NCBI RefSeq assembly: GCF_923081025.1
Contig: NZ_CAKLPZ010000002.1
Span: forward strand, 124,001 to 188,000
Origin: Neolewinella maritima
GTDB taxonomy: Bacteria; Bacteroidota; Bacteroidia; Chitinophagales; Saprospiraceae
Direction of reading: 5' to 3'
DNA length: 64,000 nucleotides
A program made the translations under genes and the position numbers. The notes beneath the pieces were generated by a model, which searched no databases, was not told where the DNA came from, and worked only from the letters and a program-made list of their open reading frames with translations. Shown here in pieces: positions 1 to 8,962 of the stretch (position 1 is its first letter; the number at the start of each line of letters is the position of its first letter).

Positions 1-29
1 GCTACGGCTTTATGTGTTTGCCTCAGTAT

Positions 30-815
30 ATGAGTAGGGAGGAATTAAAGCGTAGTGGGCTACTGGATCAATACGTGCTCGGGTTGCTGGACCCGGAGCG
101 TGTGGCCGAGGTAGAGCGCCTGATGGAGGAGGACCCCTTCCTCGAACAGGAGGTTGCCCGGCTACGCCAGGAACTCAACTCGTACGCCGATGCCCGCAAC
201 ATTGCCGCACCGCTGGACGGCCGCGCTCCCCGCACCGCCGAGGACTTTCTGGACCTGGACCACGAGATGATCACGGCCATGATGGAGCGCAATCACTCCC
301 TCAACCTCTGGCGCTACGCACTGATCGCGATTTGCCTGCTGCTGATCGGCCTGAGTGGGTACCTCTTCCGCCTCAAGGAGAACATTCGGGGGGAACTGGT
401 GACGGAACGGGCCATACATGCCCAGGACGAAGCCAGTCACCTGCTGGAGTTGCGTCGCAATCGTGAGGCTATACAGATGACGGTAGGCAGCTGGGACGAT
501 ATGCAGTTGTTCGAGCAGCCGGTGGATACCGGGATACTGCACGTGCACCTGCTGGCCGGGGCCGGGGTGGCACTGGTGGATCTTTCGGATGTACCCGCCC
601 TGGGGGAGGGGGAATCCTACTACATTTTCGGTGGTCCGGCGGGGCAATCGACGCCGGAGATCGTCTCGGCGCGGCAGCAGGGGGGGCTCTCGGTCATTCG
701 GCTGGAGGGCAAGATGCCGGTGTTGCGGGTATACCGCTGGATGACCGGTCGGGAGGCTGCGCCCAGTAGTGGAGAGCAGCCCCTGGTGAGCGTAGAACTA
801 CCGTTGAGGGACTAA
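30..815 (+). CDS. Anti-sigma factor, RskA-like, single-pass membrane protein
   Basis: This protein of about 261 residues looks like an RskA-type anti-sigma factor that holds an ECF sigma factor at the inner membrane. Residues 1-60 are an acidic helical segment with the typical LLDQYVLGLLDPER pattern of the sigma-binding domain. One membrane helix lies near residues 93-113, followed by a short coiled stretch (about 114-145) and a C-terminal domain of the RskA type that should be periplasmic. I chose the ATG at 30 rather than the in-frame ATG at 12 because family similarity begins with MSREEL and the five extra codons look unrelated. The partner sigma gene would be expected just upstream, outside the window. 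The family is clear from the layout; the partner and the signal sensed are unknown. Confidence 0.8.
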   Translation: MSREELKRSGLLDQYVLGLLDPERVAEVERLMEEDPFLEQEVARLRQELNSYADARNIAAPLDGRAPRTAEDFLDLDHEMITAMMERNHSLNLWRYALIAICLLLIGLSGYLFRLKENIRGELVTERAIHAQDEASHLLELRRNREAIQMTVGSWDDMQLFEQPVDTGILHVHLLAGAGVALVDLSDVPALGEGESYYIFGGPAGQSTPEIVSARQQGGLSVIRLEGKMPVLRVYRWMTGREAAPSSGEQPLVSVELPLRD

Positions 816-1159
816 GACGAGAAAAACGGCGTTATGGTTTGGAAAGCTATCGGTATTGGCGTTTATTGCGCCTCAGCCTACGGCCTACACTCGTACTTAC
901 TGTATACCACTTCTTTACGTACGGAATATCACTCCTTTTAACGTCATTCTTAACACCCTCCTTCTCATGACGCTTCTTTACGTACTTATGGCTGCCTGCG
1001 CACTGGGCGGCGGCCTCAGTCTTACTTCTGCCTTACTGGACGGTTCGCGCTACCTATAGTCCCGCACCGCCATACAACAACAACTGACGGTCACCCGCTG
1101 CTGCGGGGGGCCGTTTTATTTGGGGCCCGTATCTTTAACACACCGTATAACCCCGCCCC
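816..1159. other. Gene-poor AT-richer intergenic stretch with a 13-bp direct repeat
   Basis: No convincing gene is seen here. A short ORF (TTG 856 to 1059, or ATG 967 to 1059) encodes a hydrophobic peptide with MTLLYVLMAACALGGG, which could be a small membrane peptide but has no further support. The sequence CTTCTTTACGTAC occurs twice, at 910-922 and 973-985. A rho-independent terminator ends the stretch, and a -7-like TATCTTTA lies at 1130-1137, about 22 bases before the GTG of the cyclase gene. Confidence 0.4.
1087..1121 (+). terminator. Rho-independent terminator
   Basis: ACGG (1087-1090) pairs with CCGT (1111-1114) and CCCGC (1094-1098) with GCGGG (1103-1107) around a TGCT loop, with a three-base internal mismatch. 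The stem runs into TTTTATTT. It would end transcripts coming from the anti-sigma side before the cyclase gene. Confidence 0.65.
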
Positions 1160-4100
1160 GTGCAGCCCCTTATTCCCCCCTTTATTCAACAGAAGTTCCT
1201 GGCGGGCGATCTCCACGGGCAGGTAGAGGCCTTCACCCTAAACGTTGACCTGAGCGGATTCACCCCCCTGACCGAGACCCTCATGCAGCAGGGCCTGACG
1301 GGGGCCGAGCAGCTTTCGGTGATCCTCAACGACATCTTCCAACCCCTCGTAGCCCTGGTATATGCCTCGGGGGGCTTCATCCCTTACTTTGCCGGCGACG
1401 CCTTTACGGCCGTATTTCCCCTCACCCTCGACCGCACCCACGCCATGCACCTGCTGAACGTGGCCGAGCGCGCGCGGCAGCTGTTCCGCGAACGGGGCAA
1501 TCAGTTCGGCGAGCAGTTCACGATCGGCATCAAGGCCGGCATCGGGGCGGGGAAGGTGAGCTACGGCATCGTGGGGCAGGACCTCCGAGCGTTCTACTTC
1601 CGGGGGGAGGCCATCGACGCGGCCTCTAAGTGCCAGAGCCTGGCGGGCGAGCAGGAGATCGTCGTCGACCAGTTCATCTACAACCTAACCGAGGGCGGGC
1701 TGGTCTATACCGAAGAGCTCAACGCCAGTGCGTACCGGATCCTGGGAGACATCACCAGCGGCAGCGACCGCACGGTACACCCCCTGGAGCTGCCGGCTAT
1801 ATCTACCGAAGCGGCCACTGAATTTCTACCCCCGGAGGTGGTGCGGTACGATCAGACGGGCGAATTCCGGACGGTAGTATCCTGCTTCCTTTCCTTCGAG
1901 GGGGTGCAGTCGCACGACGAACTGGACCGCTTCGCGACCGTCGTGCTGAATCAGGTGCACGACTTCGGTGGCTACTTCAAGGAGGTCGACTACGGAGATA
2001 AGGGCGCCCTGATGGTGATCTTCTTCGGCGCGCCGGTATCGTACGAGAACAACATTGCCCGGGCGGTAGAATTCGCGCTCGTCGTACAGCAGGAACTCGA
2101 GACCCTCGGCGCGGCGGCTAAGCGCCCCTTCAGCTACCGGATGGGTATGACGGTGGGTACGGCCTTCACGGGCATCGTAGGGGGCAAAGAGCGCGCCCAG
2201 TACGCCTGCGTAGGCAACCGGGTCAACCTGGCCGCCCGACTGATGGCCGAGGCCGAATGGCGGGTCGTATTGGTCGATCAGGAGATCGCGGGCAACCCCC
2301 AGTTTCGCTTCCTTCCGAAGGGCAACATCCGCTACAAGGGAATACAGGAACCCGAGCCGACCTACGCACTGCAGGGGCGTAAACAATCACTGGGCAAGCC
2401 GACCTACGGCGGGCAACCCATCGGACGGGATCAGGAGGTCAGTGACTTACTGGACTTCGCCGCCCCCATCTTCCGGCACGAAACCGCCGGGATCGCCTAC
2501 GTACTGGGGGAAGCCGGTATCGGCAAGAGCCGCCTGACCTACGAGTTCCGCCATCAGTTGAAGGAACGGGGAGCGGTCAACTGGTTGCTGGGTAGCTGCG
2601 ACCAGATCCTGCGTAAGCCCTTCAACCCCTTCATCTACCTGCTGCGACGCGTCTTCCGCCAGAGCATGGACCTGAAGAGCGAGCAGAACAGCCACCGCTT
2701 CCAGTTTCGCATCAATCGGCTACAACTCAGCCTGCGACAGCAAAAGGGCGAGGCGGCTACGGAGCTCGCTGCCGAGCTGGCGCGCACCGAGTCAGTACTC
2801 GCCGCGCAGTTAGGGATCGTAAAACCCGATTCGCTGTGGACGCGCCTGGACGCACAGGGCAGGTATCAGAACACGATCGATGCCATCGTCAACCTCATCA
2901 TCGCCGAGGCTACCCTACAGCCTACCGTCCTGGAACTGGAGGACGTACACTGGATCGATGAAGACAGCCGGACCGTGATCCGGGAGCTGGTGCGCCGTAT
3001 GGGGGAATTGCCGCTGCTCATCCTGGCCACCGCACGACCGGACGACGATGGTGACTATCCCCACCTCATCCGGGACACGCTACAGGAAAAACTGGCCGTA
3101 GCTACGCTCGATGTTCACATCGGGGCCCTTAGTCCGGAAGCAGTCCGGAAATTTGCCGCTGCCGCCCTGGGCGGTCCGGTAGCCGAGAGCACCTTTGAAA
3201 CCCTCCTCAAGGCCACGAACAGCAACCCCTTCTACCTGGAGCAGATCCTGGAATACTTCCGGGAGAACGAGCTGCTGGACAAGCAGGAAGACGGACTCCT
3301 GCACCTGAGCGACGAGAGCATCAAGCTATCGACCAGTATCAACTCCATCCTGACCGCCCGGATCGACCGGCTCTCGGATATGGTGCGCGAGACCGTGAAG
3401 GCCGCTGCGGTGATCGGTCGCGAGTTCGATATCCCCATCCTCACCGAGGTCATGCGTACCGATACCGACTTCGAGGGGACGGACGACGTGATGAAGCTGC
3501 TGGAGCAGCAGATTGAAGTAGCCGAACGCGGACAGATCTGGAGTGCCGTGAACGAGCTACGGTACATTTTCCGGCACAGTCTGCTGCGGGAGGCCGTCTA
3601 CGGTATGCAGCTGACCACCCGCCTGCAGCAGCTGCACCGGCAGATCGCACAGGCCATCGAAAAACTGTACGCCGAAAACATCGAAGAGCGCTACGTCGAT
3701 CTGGCCTTCCACTACGAGCAGAGCGGGGAGACGGAAAAGACCCTCGAGTACCTGAGCAAAGCGGCCAGCTACGCCCGGGCCAACTACCAGAACCAGCAGG
3801 CCCTCGAGCTGTACCGCCGCCTGATCGCCAAGATGGGTCAGCAGCCGCAGGAAGACACCACCGTACAGATCCACCTCCAGCAGGGCAGCGTCTACGAGAT
3901 CGTCGGCCGCTGGGAGGAGGCCGAGCTGGCCTACGAAGAAGCCCAGCGGATCGCTAAGTCGAGCCGTGACGTGGTGCTATTGGGCCGGACGAACAATGCA
4001 CTGGGCCAACTGCATACACTGAAGGGGGATTACGAACTAGCTATGGACTACCTCAAGGTGGCTGCCGGACTATTCGAATCCGTCGACGATATGTTCGGCA

Positions 4101-5215
4101 TCGCGAAGGCCTATAGCAATATGGGTAATCTGTTCTTCCGGACTAATCACTACGATCGGGCACTCACCTACTACACCCGCTCCCTGGAGAGTGGACTGAG
4201 CCAGGCCGGCACCACCACTTCGGCCAGCACGATCTCTCACCTCGGTCTCACCTACATGAACCTGGGTCGGTACCAGGAAGCCATTTCCGTCATCCAGGAG
4301 CAGATCCCCCGGCATGAGGCAAATAACGACAATATGGGGCTGGCCACCCTCCACACGAATCTCGGCATCGTCTACTTTGAAAGCGGCGACTACGATGAGT
4401 CACTCGAAGAGCACCGCATCGGACTCAAAATGGCGCGCGAACTAGGCGATCGCCGCCTGCAGGCCATCGGACTGGGTAGCCTGGGCAACATCTACGAGCG
4501 GCAGGGCAACTACGAAACCGCCCTGGACCTCTTCACCCAGGACCTCAAGATGTGCTACGAGTTGGGTGACCGCCAGGGCATCGCGGTCACCGAGGGCTTA
4601 CTGGGCGACCTCTACAGCGTCATGGGCAAATTCACCAAGGCGATCGGCCACCTGGACCGCTGCCTGTCGATCAGTAGTGAACTGGGCTACCGCAAGGGCG
4701 TGGCTAAGGCCGTTAACACCCTGGGTGATATCTACTACCTGCAGGGCGAGTACGATCGGTCCATTCAGTATTACGATCAGGCCATCGGTATCGCCCGTAC
4801 CACCAATAACCGACTGGTACTGGGTGCCAGCCTCTACGAAAAGGGGCAGGTACTACTCGCTGACGGACAGCTGGATGCAGTAAAATCGGTAGAGCAGGAA
4901 GCGCTACAATTAGCCGAGGACCTTGGTAATCCGGATGTGCTCTTCGGTGCGCGACTCCTGCACGCCCGCTGTCTGGTCGCCTACGATGCAGCGAATTACC
5001 CCCGTGCGCAGCGGGTGATCCAGAAACTCCTGAAGGTCAAGACCATTACCCGCGAGCAGGAGGCCGAGGCCCATCTGACCTGCTACCAGCTCAGTGGCGA
5101 GGCCGATCAGGAAGCCCGGGAACGCGCCCTGGCCCTCTACGAAACCCTGTACGCGGAGACGCCGAAGTTCATCTACAACCACTACCTGAGTATGCTGCGG
5201 CCGACCGAGGTCTAG
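1160..5215 (+). CDS. sAC-like class III adenylate cyclase with AAA/NACHT-type ATPase and TPR repeats
   Basis: A 1351-residue cytosolic multidomain protein expected to make cAMP from ATP. Two class III cyclase domains come first (about residues 20-200 and 230-400). The first keeps both metal-binding aspartates (D30 in NVDLSGF and D80 in YFAGDAF). The second lacks the first aspartate (LSFEGV) but keeps the GNRVNLAARL asparagine/arginine motif, so the two halves complement each other as in mammalian soluble adenylate cyclase. A P-loop ATPase follows (GEAGIGKSR near 450-458, Walker B LELEDVHWID near 593-602), then about ten TPR-like repeats from roughly residue 840 to the C-terminus. The start is a GTG, and the 3' end overlaps the prohibitin-like gene convergently by four bases. 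The signal sensed is unknown. Confidence 0.85.
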   Translation: MQPLIPPFIQQKFLAGDLHGQVEAFTLNVDLSGFTPLTETLMQQGLTGAEQLSVILNDIFQPLVALVYASGGFIPYFAGDAFTAVFPLTLDRTHAMHLLNVAERARQLFRERGNQFGEQFTIGIKAGIGAGKVSYGIVGQDLRAFYFRGEAIDAASKCQSLAGEQEIVVDQFIYNLTEGGLVYTEELNASAYRILGDITSGSDRTVHPLELPAISTEAATEFLPPEVVRYDQTGEFRTVVSCFLSFEGVQSHDELDRFATVVLNQVHDFGGYFKEVDYGDKGALMVIFFGAPVSYENNIARAVEFALVVQQELETLGAAAKRPFSYRMGMTVGTAFTGIVGGKERAQYACVGNRVNLAARLMAEAEWRVVLVDQEIAGNPQFRFLPKGNIRYKGIQEPEPTYALQGRKQSLGKPTYGGQPIGRDQEVSDLLDFAAPIFRHETAGIAYVLGEAGIGKSRLTYEFRHQLKERGAVNWLLGSCDQILRKPFNPFIYLLRRVFRQSMDLKSEQNSHRFQFRINRLQLSLRQQKGEAATELAAELARTESVLAAQLGIVKPDSLWTRLDAQGRYQNTIDAIVNLIIAEATLQPTVLELEDVHWIDEDSRTVIRELVRRMGELPLLILATARPDDDGDYPHLIRDTLQEKLAVATLDVHIGALSPEAVRKFAAAALGGPVAESTFETLLKATNSNPFYLEQILEYFRENELLDKQEDGLLHLSDESIKLSTSINSILTARIDRLSDMVRETVKAAAVIGREFDIPILTEVMRTDTDFEGTDDVMKLLEQQIEVAERGQIWSAVNELRYIFRHSLLREAVYGMQLTTRLQQLHRQIAQAIEKLYAENIEERYVDLAFHYEQSGETEKTLEYLSKAASYARANYQNQQALELYRRLIAKMGQQPQEDTTVQIHLQQGSVYEIVGRWEEAELAYEEAQRIAKSSRDVVLLGRTNNALGQLHTLKGDYELAMDYLKVAAGLFESVDDMFGIAKAYSNMGNLFFRTNHYDRALTYYTRSLESGLSQAGTTTSASTISHLGLTYMNLGRYQEAISVIQEQIPRHEANNDNMGLATLHTNLGIVYFESGDYDESLEEHRIGLKMARELGDRRLQAIGLGSLGNIYERQGNYETALDLFTQDLKMCYELGDRQGIAVTEGLLGDLYSVMGKFTKAIGHLDRCLSISSELGYRKGVAKAVNTLGDIYYLQGEYDRSIQYYDQAIGIARTTNNRLVLGASLYEKGQVLLADGQLDAVKSVEQEALQLAEDLGNPDVLFGARLLHARCLVAYDAANYPRAQRVIQKLLKVKTITREQEAEAHLTCYQLSGEADQEARERALALYETLYAETPKFIYNHYLSMLRPTEV

Positions 5216-6036
5216 TTACCGCCGCCGCCCAGGATAAGGGGCAGACCGCCGCCCTCGGAGTTACCTACTACTACGACCTTACTGTTGGGCGATTTTGCCA
5301 GTTCCAGTGTGGCTTCGATGCCCTTATCGCGCAGGATATTCTCCGACAGGCTGGCCGCAAGGATGCGGTTAGCGTCTGCCTTCGCCTGTGCTTCGATGAG
5401 GCGACGCTCGGCCTCCTGCTTCTCGCGCGTGAGGATGTACTCGTACTGGAGGGAGGATTGCTCGGCCTTCAGTTTATCCTCGATGGCGGTACGCACTTTG
5501 TCGGGCAGCTCGATGTCGCGGATTAGGATAGCGCGCAGGTCAATGTAGTTGTTGGTCAGGGTGCGCGTCAGTTCGTCAGTGATTAGGGTCTGTACTTCGT
5601 CACGCTTGGTAGAGTACAGTTCTTCGGGGGTGAACTTGCCGATCACCTGCCGTACGCTGGAGCGTACCTCGGGGCGGATGAGTCGTTCCATATAGTCACG
5701 GCCAAAAGTCTCATGCAGCAGCGCGACCTGCCCGAAGTTGGGTCGGATCCGTGCGGTCACGTCGACCTTAATGTTCAGGCCGTTGCTGGATAGCACTTCC
5801 ATTTCTTCCTCTAGTTGCGACTCCCGTACTTCGTAGACGTACATCGTGTTCCAGGGGGCTACCACGTGGAAGCCGGGGGGGTAGATGGTCTCCTTATCCA
5901 GCCCGGCGAAGCGGCGGAACAGCACGCCCCGCTCACCAGAATCAATGGTGACAAACGTGGCGCTGCTGACCATCGTAAGTACGATAAGCAGGAAGAAGGC
6001 GACGATGCCCCAGGTCATTAATTTCTTCTGATTCAT
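5212..6036 (-). CDS. Prohibitin/SPFH (band 7) family membrane protein
   Basis: This 274-residue protein has an N-terminal membrane anchor (residues 8-28, IVAFFLLIVLTMVSS) followed by a band 7/SPFH domain (about 30-210) and a charged coiled-coil region (LTREKQEAERRLIEAQ) ending in a glycine-rich tail. Prohibitin-like proteins form large membrane rings that scaffold proteases or organise membrane domains; a specific partner cannot be read here. The length matches bacterial prohibitins. Its stop codon overlaps that of the cyclase gene tail to tail (5212-5215), leaving no room for a terminator between them. The gene downstream on its own strand would be the cyclase antisense, so it is probably monocistronic or follows lptF/lptG. 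Confidence 0.85.
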   Translation of the reverse strand: MNQKKLMTWGIVAFFLLIVLTMVSSATFVTIDSGERGVLFRRFAGLDKETIYPPGFHVVAPWNTMYVYEVRESQLEEEMEVLSSNGLNIKVDVTARIRPNFGQVALLHETFGRDYMERLIRPEVRSSVRQVIGKFTPEELYSTKRDEVQTLITDELTRTLTNNYIDLRAILIRDIELPDKVRTAIEDKLKAEQSSLQYEYILTREKQEAERRLIEAQAKADANRILAASLSENILRDKGIEATLELAKSPNSKVVVVGNSEGGGLPLILGGGGN

Positions 6037-6104
6037 GATAGTAGGTTTAGCCCATTCGGCGAAGCACTGAACGCGCCATAAGGTAACAAGCTAGGGAGGA
6101 AATA

Positions 6105-6159
6105 GGTCACCTTCGGTGACTTAGACCGCGGTCGGGGGTAGACCCCTTCGGGGGGTAGA
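6105..6159. repeat. Array of three 17-19-bp TTCG/TAGA repeat units
   Basis: Three consecutive units end in TAGA: 6107-6125 (TCACCTTCGGTGACTTAGA), 6126-6142 (CCGCGGTCGGGGGTAGA) and 6143-6159 (CCCCTTCGGGGGGTAGA). Units one and three can each fold into a small hairpin around TTCG. A matching three-unit array lies on the other side of the permease gene at 7259-7312. Confidence 0.7.
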
Positions 6160-6163
6160 TGGC

Positions 6164-7255
6164 CTACCGCTGTGCCCGGGAGACGAAGTACATCGCCGCG
6201 GCGAAGAAGAGAATATTGGGCATCCACATGCCCAGGTACACCGGCAGGTCGGTGCCCGCGCTGATGGTGGAGGCAAAGCGGCTCAGAAAGACGAACAGGG
6301 CCCCCATGAAGATGCCGATGGCCAGCTGAATGCCCATACCGCCGCGCACCTTGCGGCCGGCTACGGACAGGCCGATCAGGGTGAGGATAAAGATCGTGAA
6401 GGGCTCGGCCGTGCGGCGGGCCAGCTCGACCTCGTACTTGCGGATATTGCCCGCACCGCGCTGCCGTTGCGTACGGATCTGCGTAAGCAGCTCCGGGGTG
6501 GTGAGGGCGGATTGTTGCTCGCGGTAGTCTACAAAGTCTTCCGGGCGCAGATTGAGTACGGTGTCGAGGGGTTCGCGGGTGCCTACGACCAGACTTTCGC
6601 TCATGCCATCGAAGGTGCGGGTCTCGTAGTTGTCGAGTTGCCAGCGGGCGGGGTCTCCGTCGATGAAGCGGGCGGTGCGCGCTTTGGTGAGACTGACGAG
6701 CCGGTTGTCCACGATCTGTTCGATCCGGAAGTTGCGGGCCGCGCTGTCCCGTTTGCTGAAGTGGGTCATGTAGACCTTAGTATCCGGCGCTACGAAAAAG
6801 TGTACGTTGGTGGTCTTGCCCTCGTCGCGGCCCCGCCCGAACCAGACGCGCTCGATCATGGCCCGGTGGGAGTTGGCCAGGGGCACGAAGTAGTGAATAC
6901 CCCCCAGGTAGAGCAGGAACAGAAAGCCCGCCGAGATCAGGTAGGGCCGCATCAGTCGCCAGAAGCTCACTCCGGCATTGAGGATACTGATGATCTCGGA
7001 ATTGTCGGCCATGCGGCCGGTGAAGAAGATCACGGCGATCAGCGTCAGCATGGGCCAGAGAAAACCCAGGATGAACAGCAGGAAGGTAGGAAAATACTCC
7101 AGTGCGATGACGCGTGTAGGAATGCCCGACTCGATGAACCGCTCGATCTTCTCGCTGAAGTCGATGATCATACTCACCAGCGAGAAGATCAGCACCGTAA
7201 AGAAGAAGGTGCGGAGAAACTTACCGATGATGTACCTGTCGAGAATACTTAGCAT
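6164..7255 (-). CDS. LptF/LptG family permease (lipopolysaccharide export)
   Basis: A 363-residue YjgP/YjgQ family inner-membrane permease. LptF and LptG pair with the ATPase LptB to pull lipopolysaccharide from the inner membrane and push it through the Lpt bridge. Family features are the start (MLSILDRYIIGKFLRTF), an N-terminal block of three membrane helices (about 15-35, 55-80, 103-125), a soluble beta-jellyroll part (about 135-260), and three more helices at the C-terminus (from TIFILTLIGLSVAGRKVRGG to the end). The length is normal. Which of the two paralogues this is (LptG seems likelier) cannot be settled by eye. It is flanked on both sides by matching short-repeat arrays, with the downstream one ending four bases before its stop. 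Confidence 0.85.
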   Translation of the reverse strand: MLSILDRYIIGKFLRTFFFTVLIFSLVSMIIDFSEKIERFIESGIPTRVIALEYFPTFLLFILGFLWPMLTLIAVIFFTGRMADNSEIISILNAGVSFWRLMRPYLISAGFLFLLYLGGIHYFVPLANSHRAMIERVWFGRGRDEGKTTNVHFFVAPDTKVYMTHFSKRDSAARNFRIEQIVDNRLVSLTKARTARFIDGDPARWQLDNYETRTFDGMSESLVVGTREPLDTVLNLRPEDFVDYREQQSALTTPELLTQIRTQRQRGAGNIRKYEVELARRTAEPFTIFILTLIGLSVAGRKVRGGMGIQLAIGIFMGALFVFLSRFASTISAGTDLPVYLGMWMPNILFFAAAMYFVSRAQR

Positions 7256-7256
7256 A

Positions 7257-7312
7257 GGTCGCCTTCGGCGGGTTAGATCGCTTCGCTCGGTAGACCGCTT
7301 CGCGCGGGTAGG
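7257..7312. repeat. Second array of three 17-19-bp TTCG/TAGA repeat units
   Basis: The units are 7259-7277 (TCGCCTTCGGCGGGTTAGA), 7278-7294 (TCGCTTCGCTCGGTAGA) and 7295-7312 (CCGCTTCGCGCGGGTAGG). They align unit by unit with the array at 6107-6159, including the longer first unit. They fill the gap between the start of the permease gene and the end of the YqeY-like gene. Confidence 0.7.
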
Positions 7313-7317
7313 AGATA

Positions 7318-7767
7318 CTACTGGCTGAGGAGACGTTTGACGGTGGCGGCGATTTGTTTGCCGTCGGCCCGGCCGGCTGCTCTGGCGTTGGCCTGTCCCA
7401 TGACCTTGCCCATGTCGCGCATGGAGGTGGCTCCGGTGTCGGCGATGACCTGCTTGATGAGGGCGTCTAGCTTTTCTTCGCTGAGGGGCTCGGGCAGGTA
7501 GCGGCTGATCACTTCGATCTCCTCGCGCTCGGGCTGGGCGAGGTCGTCGCGGCCCTGCTGCTCGTAGATCTCCAGACTTTCCTGGCGACTCTTGACCAGC
7601 TTCTGGAGTAGGGCGATCTCACCGGCTTCGTCGAGGGTGGTGCCGCTGCCGTCGGTCTGCTGTAGGAGGATGGCCTGCTTGATGGCACGAATGCTGCGCT
7701 TACCGGCCTCGTCCTTGTTGCGCATGGCGGTTTTCAGGTCGTCGGTGATTCGTTCTTGTAGGCTCAA
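7318..7767 (-). CDS. GatB/YqeY domain protein
   Basis: A 149-residue stand-alone YqeY protein. The family shares its fold with the C-terminal tRNA-binding tail domain of GatB (the amidotransferase that makes Gln-tRNA/Asn-tRNA), but the role of free YqeY is not firmly known. Recognisable parts are the helical N-terminal half starting MSLQERITDDLKTAMRNKDE, the conserved EIEVISRYLPEPLSEEKL in the middle and the C-terminal MGKVMGQANARAAGRADGK motif. It covers the full family length. It lies on the minus strand 51 bases upstream of the repeat-flanked permease gene and downstream of hisIE, so it may share a transcript with either. Confidence 0.9.
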   Translation of the reverse strand: MSLQERITDDLKTAMRNKDEAGKRSIRAIKQAILLQQTDGSGTTLDEAGEIALLQKLVKSRQESLEIYEQQGRDDLAQPEREEIEVISRYLPEPLSEEKLDALIKQVIADTGATSMRDMGKVMGQANARAAGRADGKQIAATVKRLLSQ

Positions 7768-7837
7768 GGGGCAGGGGGGGTTGAGGAGTGAGGGAGTACA
7801 GGGAAACGGCGTGGGGTGGGGGAATAGTTGCCCGGTG

Positions 7838-8452
7838 CTACTGGTGGCGGCTGCGGAGTACGTCGCGCACCTCTTCCAGGGTATAGCCCTTCGCGGCCAG
7901 GAGGACCAGGTAATGGTACATCAGGTCCGCGGCTTCGCCGAGAAAGAGGTCCTTGTCGTCGTCCTTGGCTTCAATGACGAGCTCTACGGCTTCCTCGCCT
8001 ACCTTCTGGGCCACTTTATTGATGCCGCGCCGGAGCAGGGAGGTCGTGTAGCTACTCGCGCTGGGATGATCGCGGCGGTCCTGGATGGTACGCTCGAGGT
8101 GATCGAGAAATTCGCCCTCGTTCTTGGCATCCCAGCAGGTGTCGGCGCCGGTATGGCAGACGGGGCCGGTGGGGTGGGCCTGAATGAGGAGAGCATCACG
8201 ATCGCAGTCGGCGTCGATGCGCACGAGCCGCAGTACGTTGCCGGAGCTTTCGCCCTTGGTCCAGAGGCGCTGCTTGCTGCGGCTATAGAACGTGACCTGC
8301 TTACTGGCGAGGGTTTGGTCAAGGGCTTCCCGGTTCACGTAGCCCTGCATGAGCACGACACGGGTACGGGCATCCTGCACGATGGCGGGGAGTAGGCCGT
8401 CGGGAGATTTGCTAAAGTCCAGGTCGGTGGTATTACTGGCAGTTATTTGCAT
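7838..8452 (-). CDS. hisIE: Bifunctional phosphoribosyl-AMP cyclohydrolase/phosphoribosyl-ATP pyrophosphatase
   Basis: This 204-residue fusion catalyses steps two and three of histidine synthesis: PR-ATP is hydrolysed to PR-AMP, whose ring is then opened. The N-terminal HisI domain (about 10-115) carries the metal-binding motif DADCDRDALLIQ and the cysteine-rich VCHTGADTCW. The C-terminal HisE domain (about 115-204) carries KVGEEAVELVIEAKDDD with the catalytic acidic residues. I start at ATG 8452; an upstream GTG at 8473 would add seven residues. hisF lies 500 bases upstream on the same strand, but a plus-strand gene sits between them, so the usual his operon is interrupted here. Confidence 0.93.
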   Translation of the reverse strand: MQITASNTTDLDFSKSPDGLLPAIVQDARTRVVLMQGYVNREALDQTLASKQVTFYSRSKQRLWTKGESSGNVLRLVRIDADCDRDALLIQAHPTGPVCHTGADTCWDAKNEGEFLDHLERTIQDRRDHPSASSYTTSLLRRGINKVAQKVGEEAVELVIEAKDDDKDLFLGEAADLMYHYLVLLAAKGYTLEEVRDVLRSRHQ

Positions 8453-8488
8453 TGCTTTATCTTGTACACTCACTCACCCCTCACAGAT

Positions 8489-8962
8489 ATGATCGGAGAT
8501 ACTACATTAGACAGTGGCTACGGCAGTGGCCTGACCGTCGATGGCCTGGCTGCCGCAAACCTACGCAAAGCCGGCAAGTGGGCCCGCTTTCTGGGTATTG
8601 TCACGATGGTTTCGATTGGCATCGGGGTAATTCTGTTAGTCCTATTCGGAGGCACGTTTCTAGCCCTGGCCCTCGGTAGTGGCGGTGAAGCGGTGGGCGG
8701 AGCGATGACGGGTATCCTCATCGTCTACGGAGTCATCTTCGCACTATTCTTTTACCTCACCTACCTGCTGTACAATTTCGGCGCAAAGGCGGTAGCCACC
8801 GTAGACCGTGGAGATACCGTCGCGATGGCGGAAGCCTTCGCTTCGCTGAGTCGCCTGCTCAAGATATTCGGCATCTTCACGATCATCCAACTGCTGTTCA
8901 CCGCTATTGCCTTCATCGGAATAGCCGTCGGTGGGGGTCTAGCGGCTGCAGACTCATTCTAG
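8489..8962 (+). CDS. Small multi-pass membrane protein, DUF5362-like
   Basis: A 157-residue membrane protein with three to four predicted helices (about 28-58, 65-90 and 125-152). Its soluble, glycine-rich N-terminus ends in [22 protein letters not shown], a pattern I associate with the DUF5362 family common in Bacteroidota; the function is unknown. I use the ATG at 8489; the upstream in-frame codon at 8447 would run into hisIE. It is divergent from hisIE (36 bases between start codons) and its 3' end overlaps the end of hisF by four bases, so it is nested between two same-strand histidine genes. Confidence 0.65.
   Translation: MIGDTTLDSGYGSGLTVDGLAAANLRKAGKWARFLGIVTMVSIGIGVILLVLFGGTFLALALGSGGEAVGGAMTGILIVYGVIFALFFYLTYLLYNFGAKAVATVDRGDTVAMAEAFASLSRLLKIFGIFTIIQLLFTAIAFIGIAVGGGLAAADSF

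Noticed and set aside
856-1059. Small hydrophobic ORF before the cyclase gene
   Set aside because: It needs a TTG start, has no recognisable family and no separate promoter; kept only as a remark in the intergenic entry.
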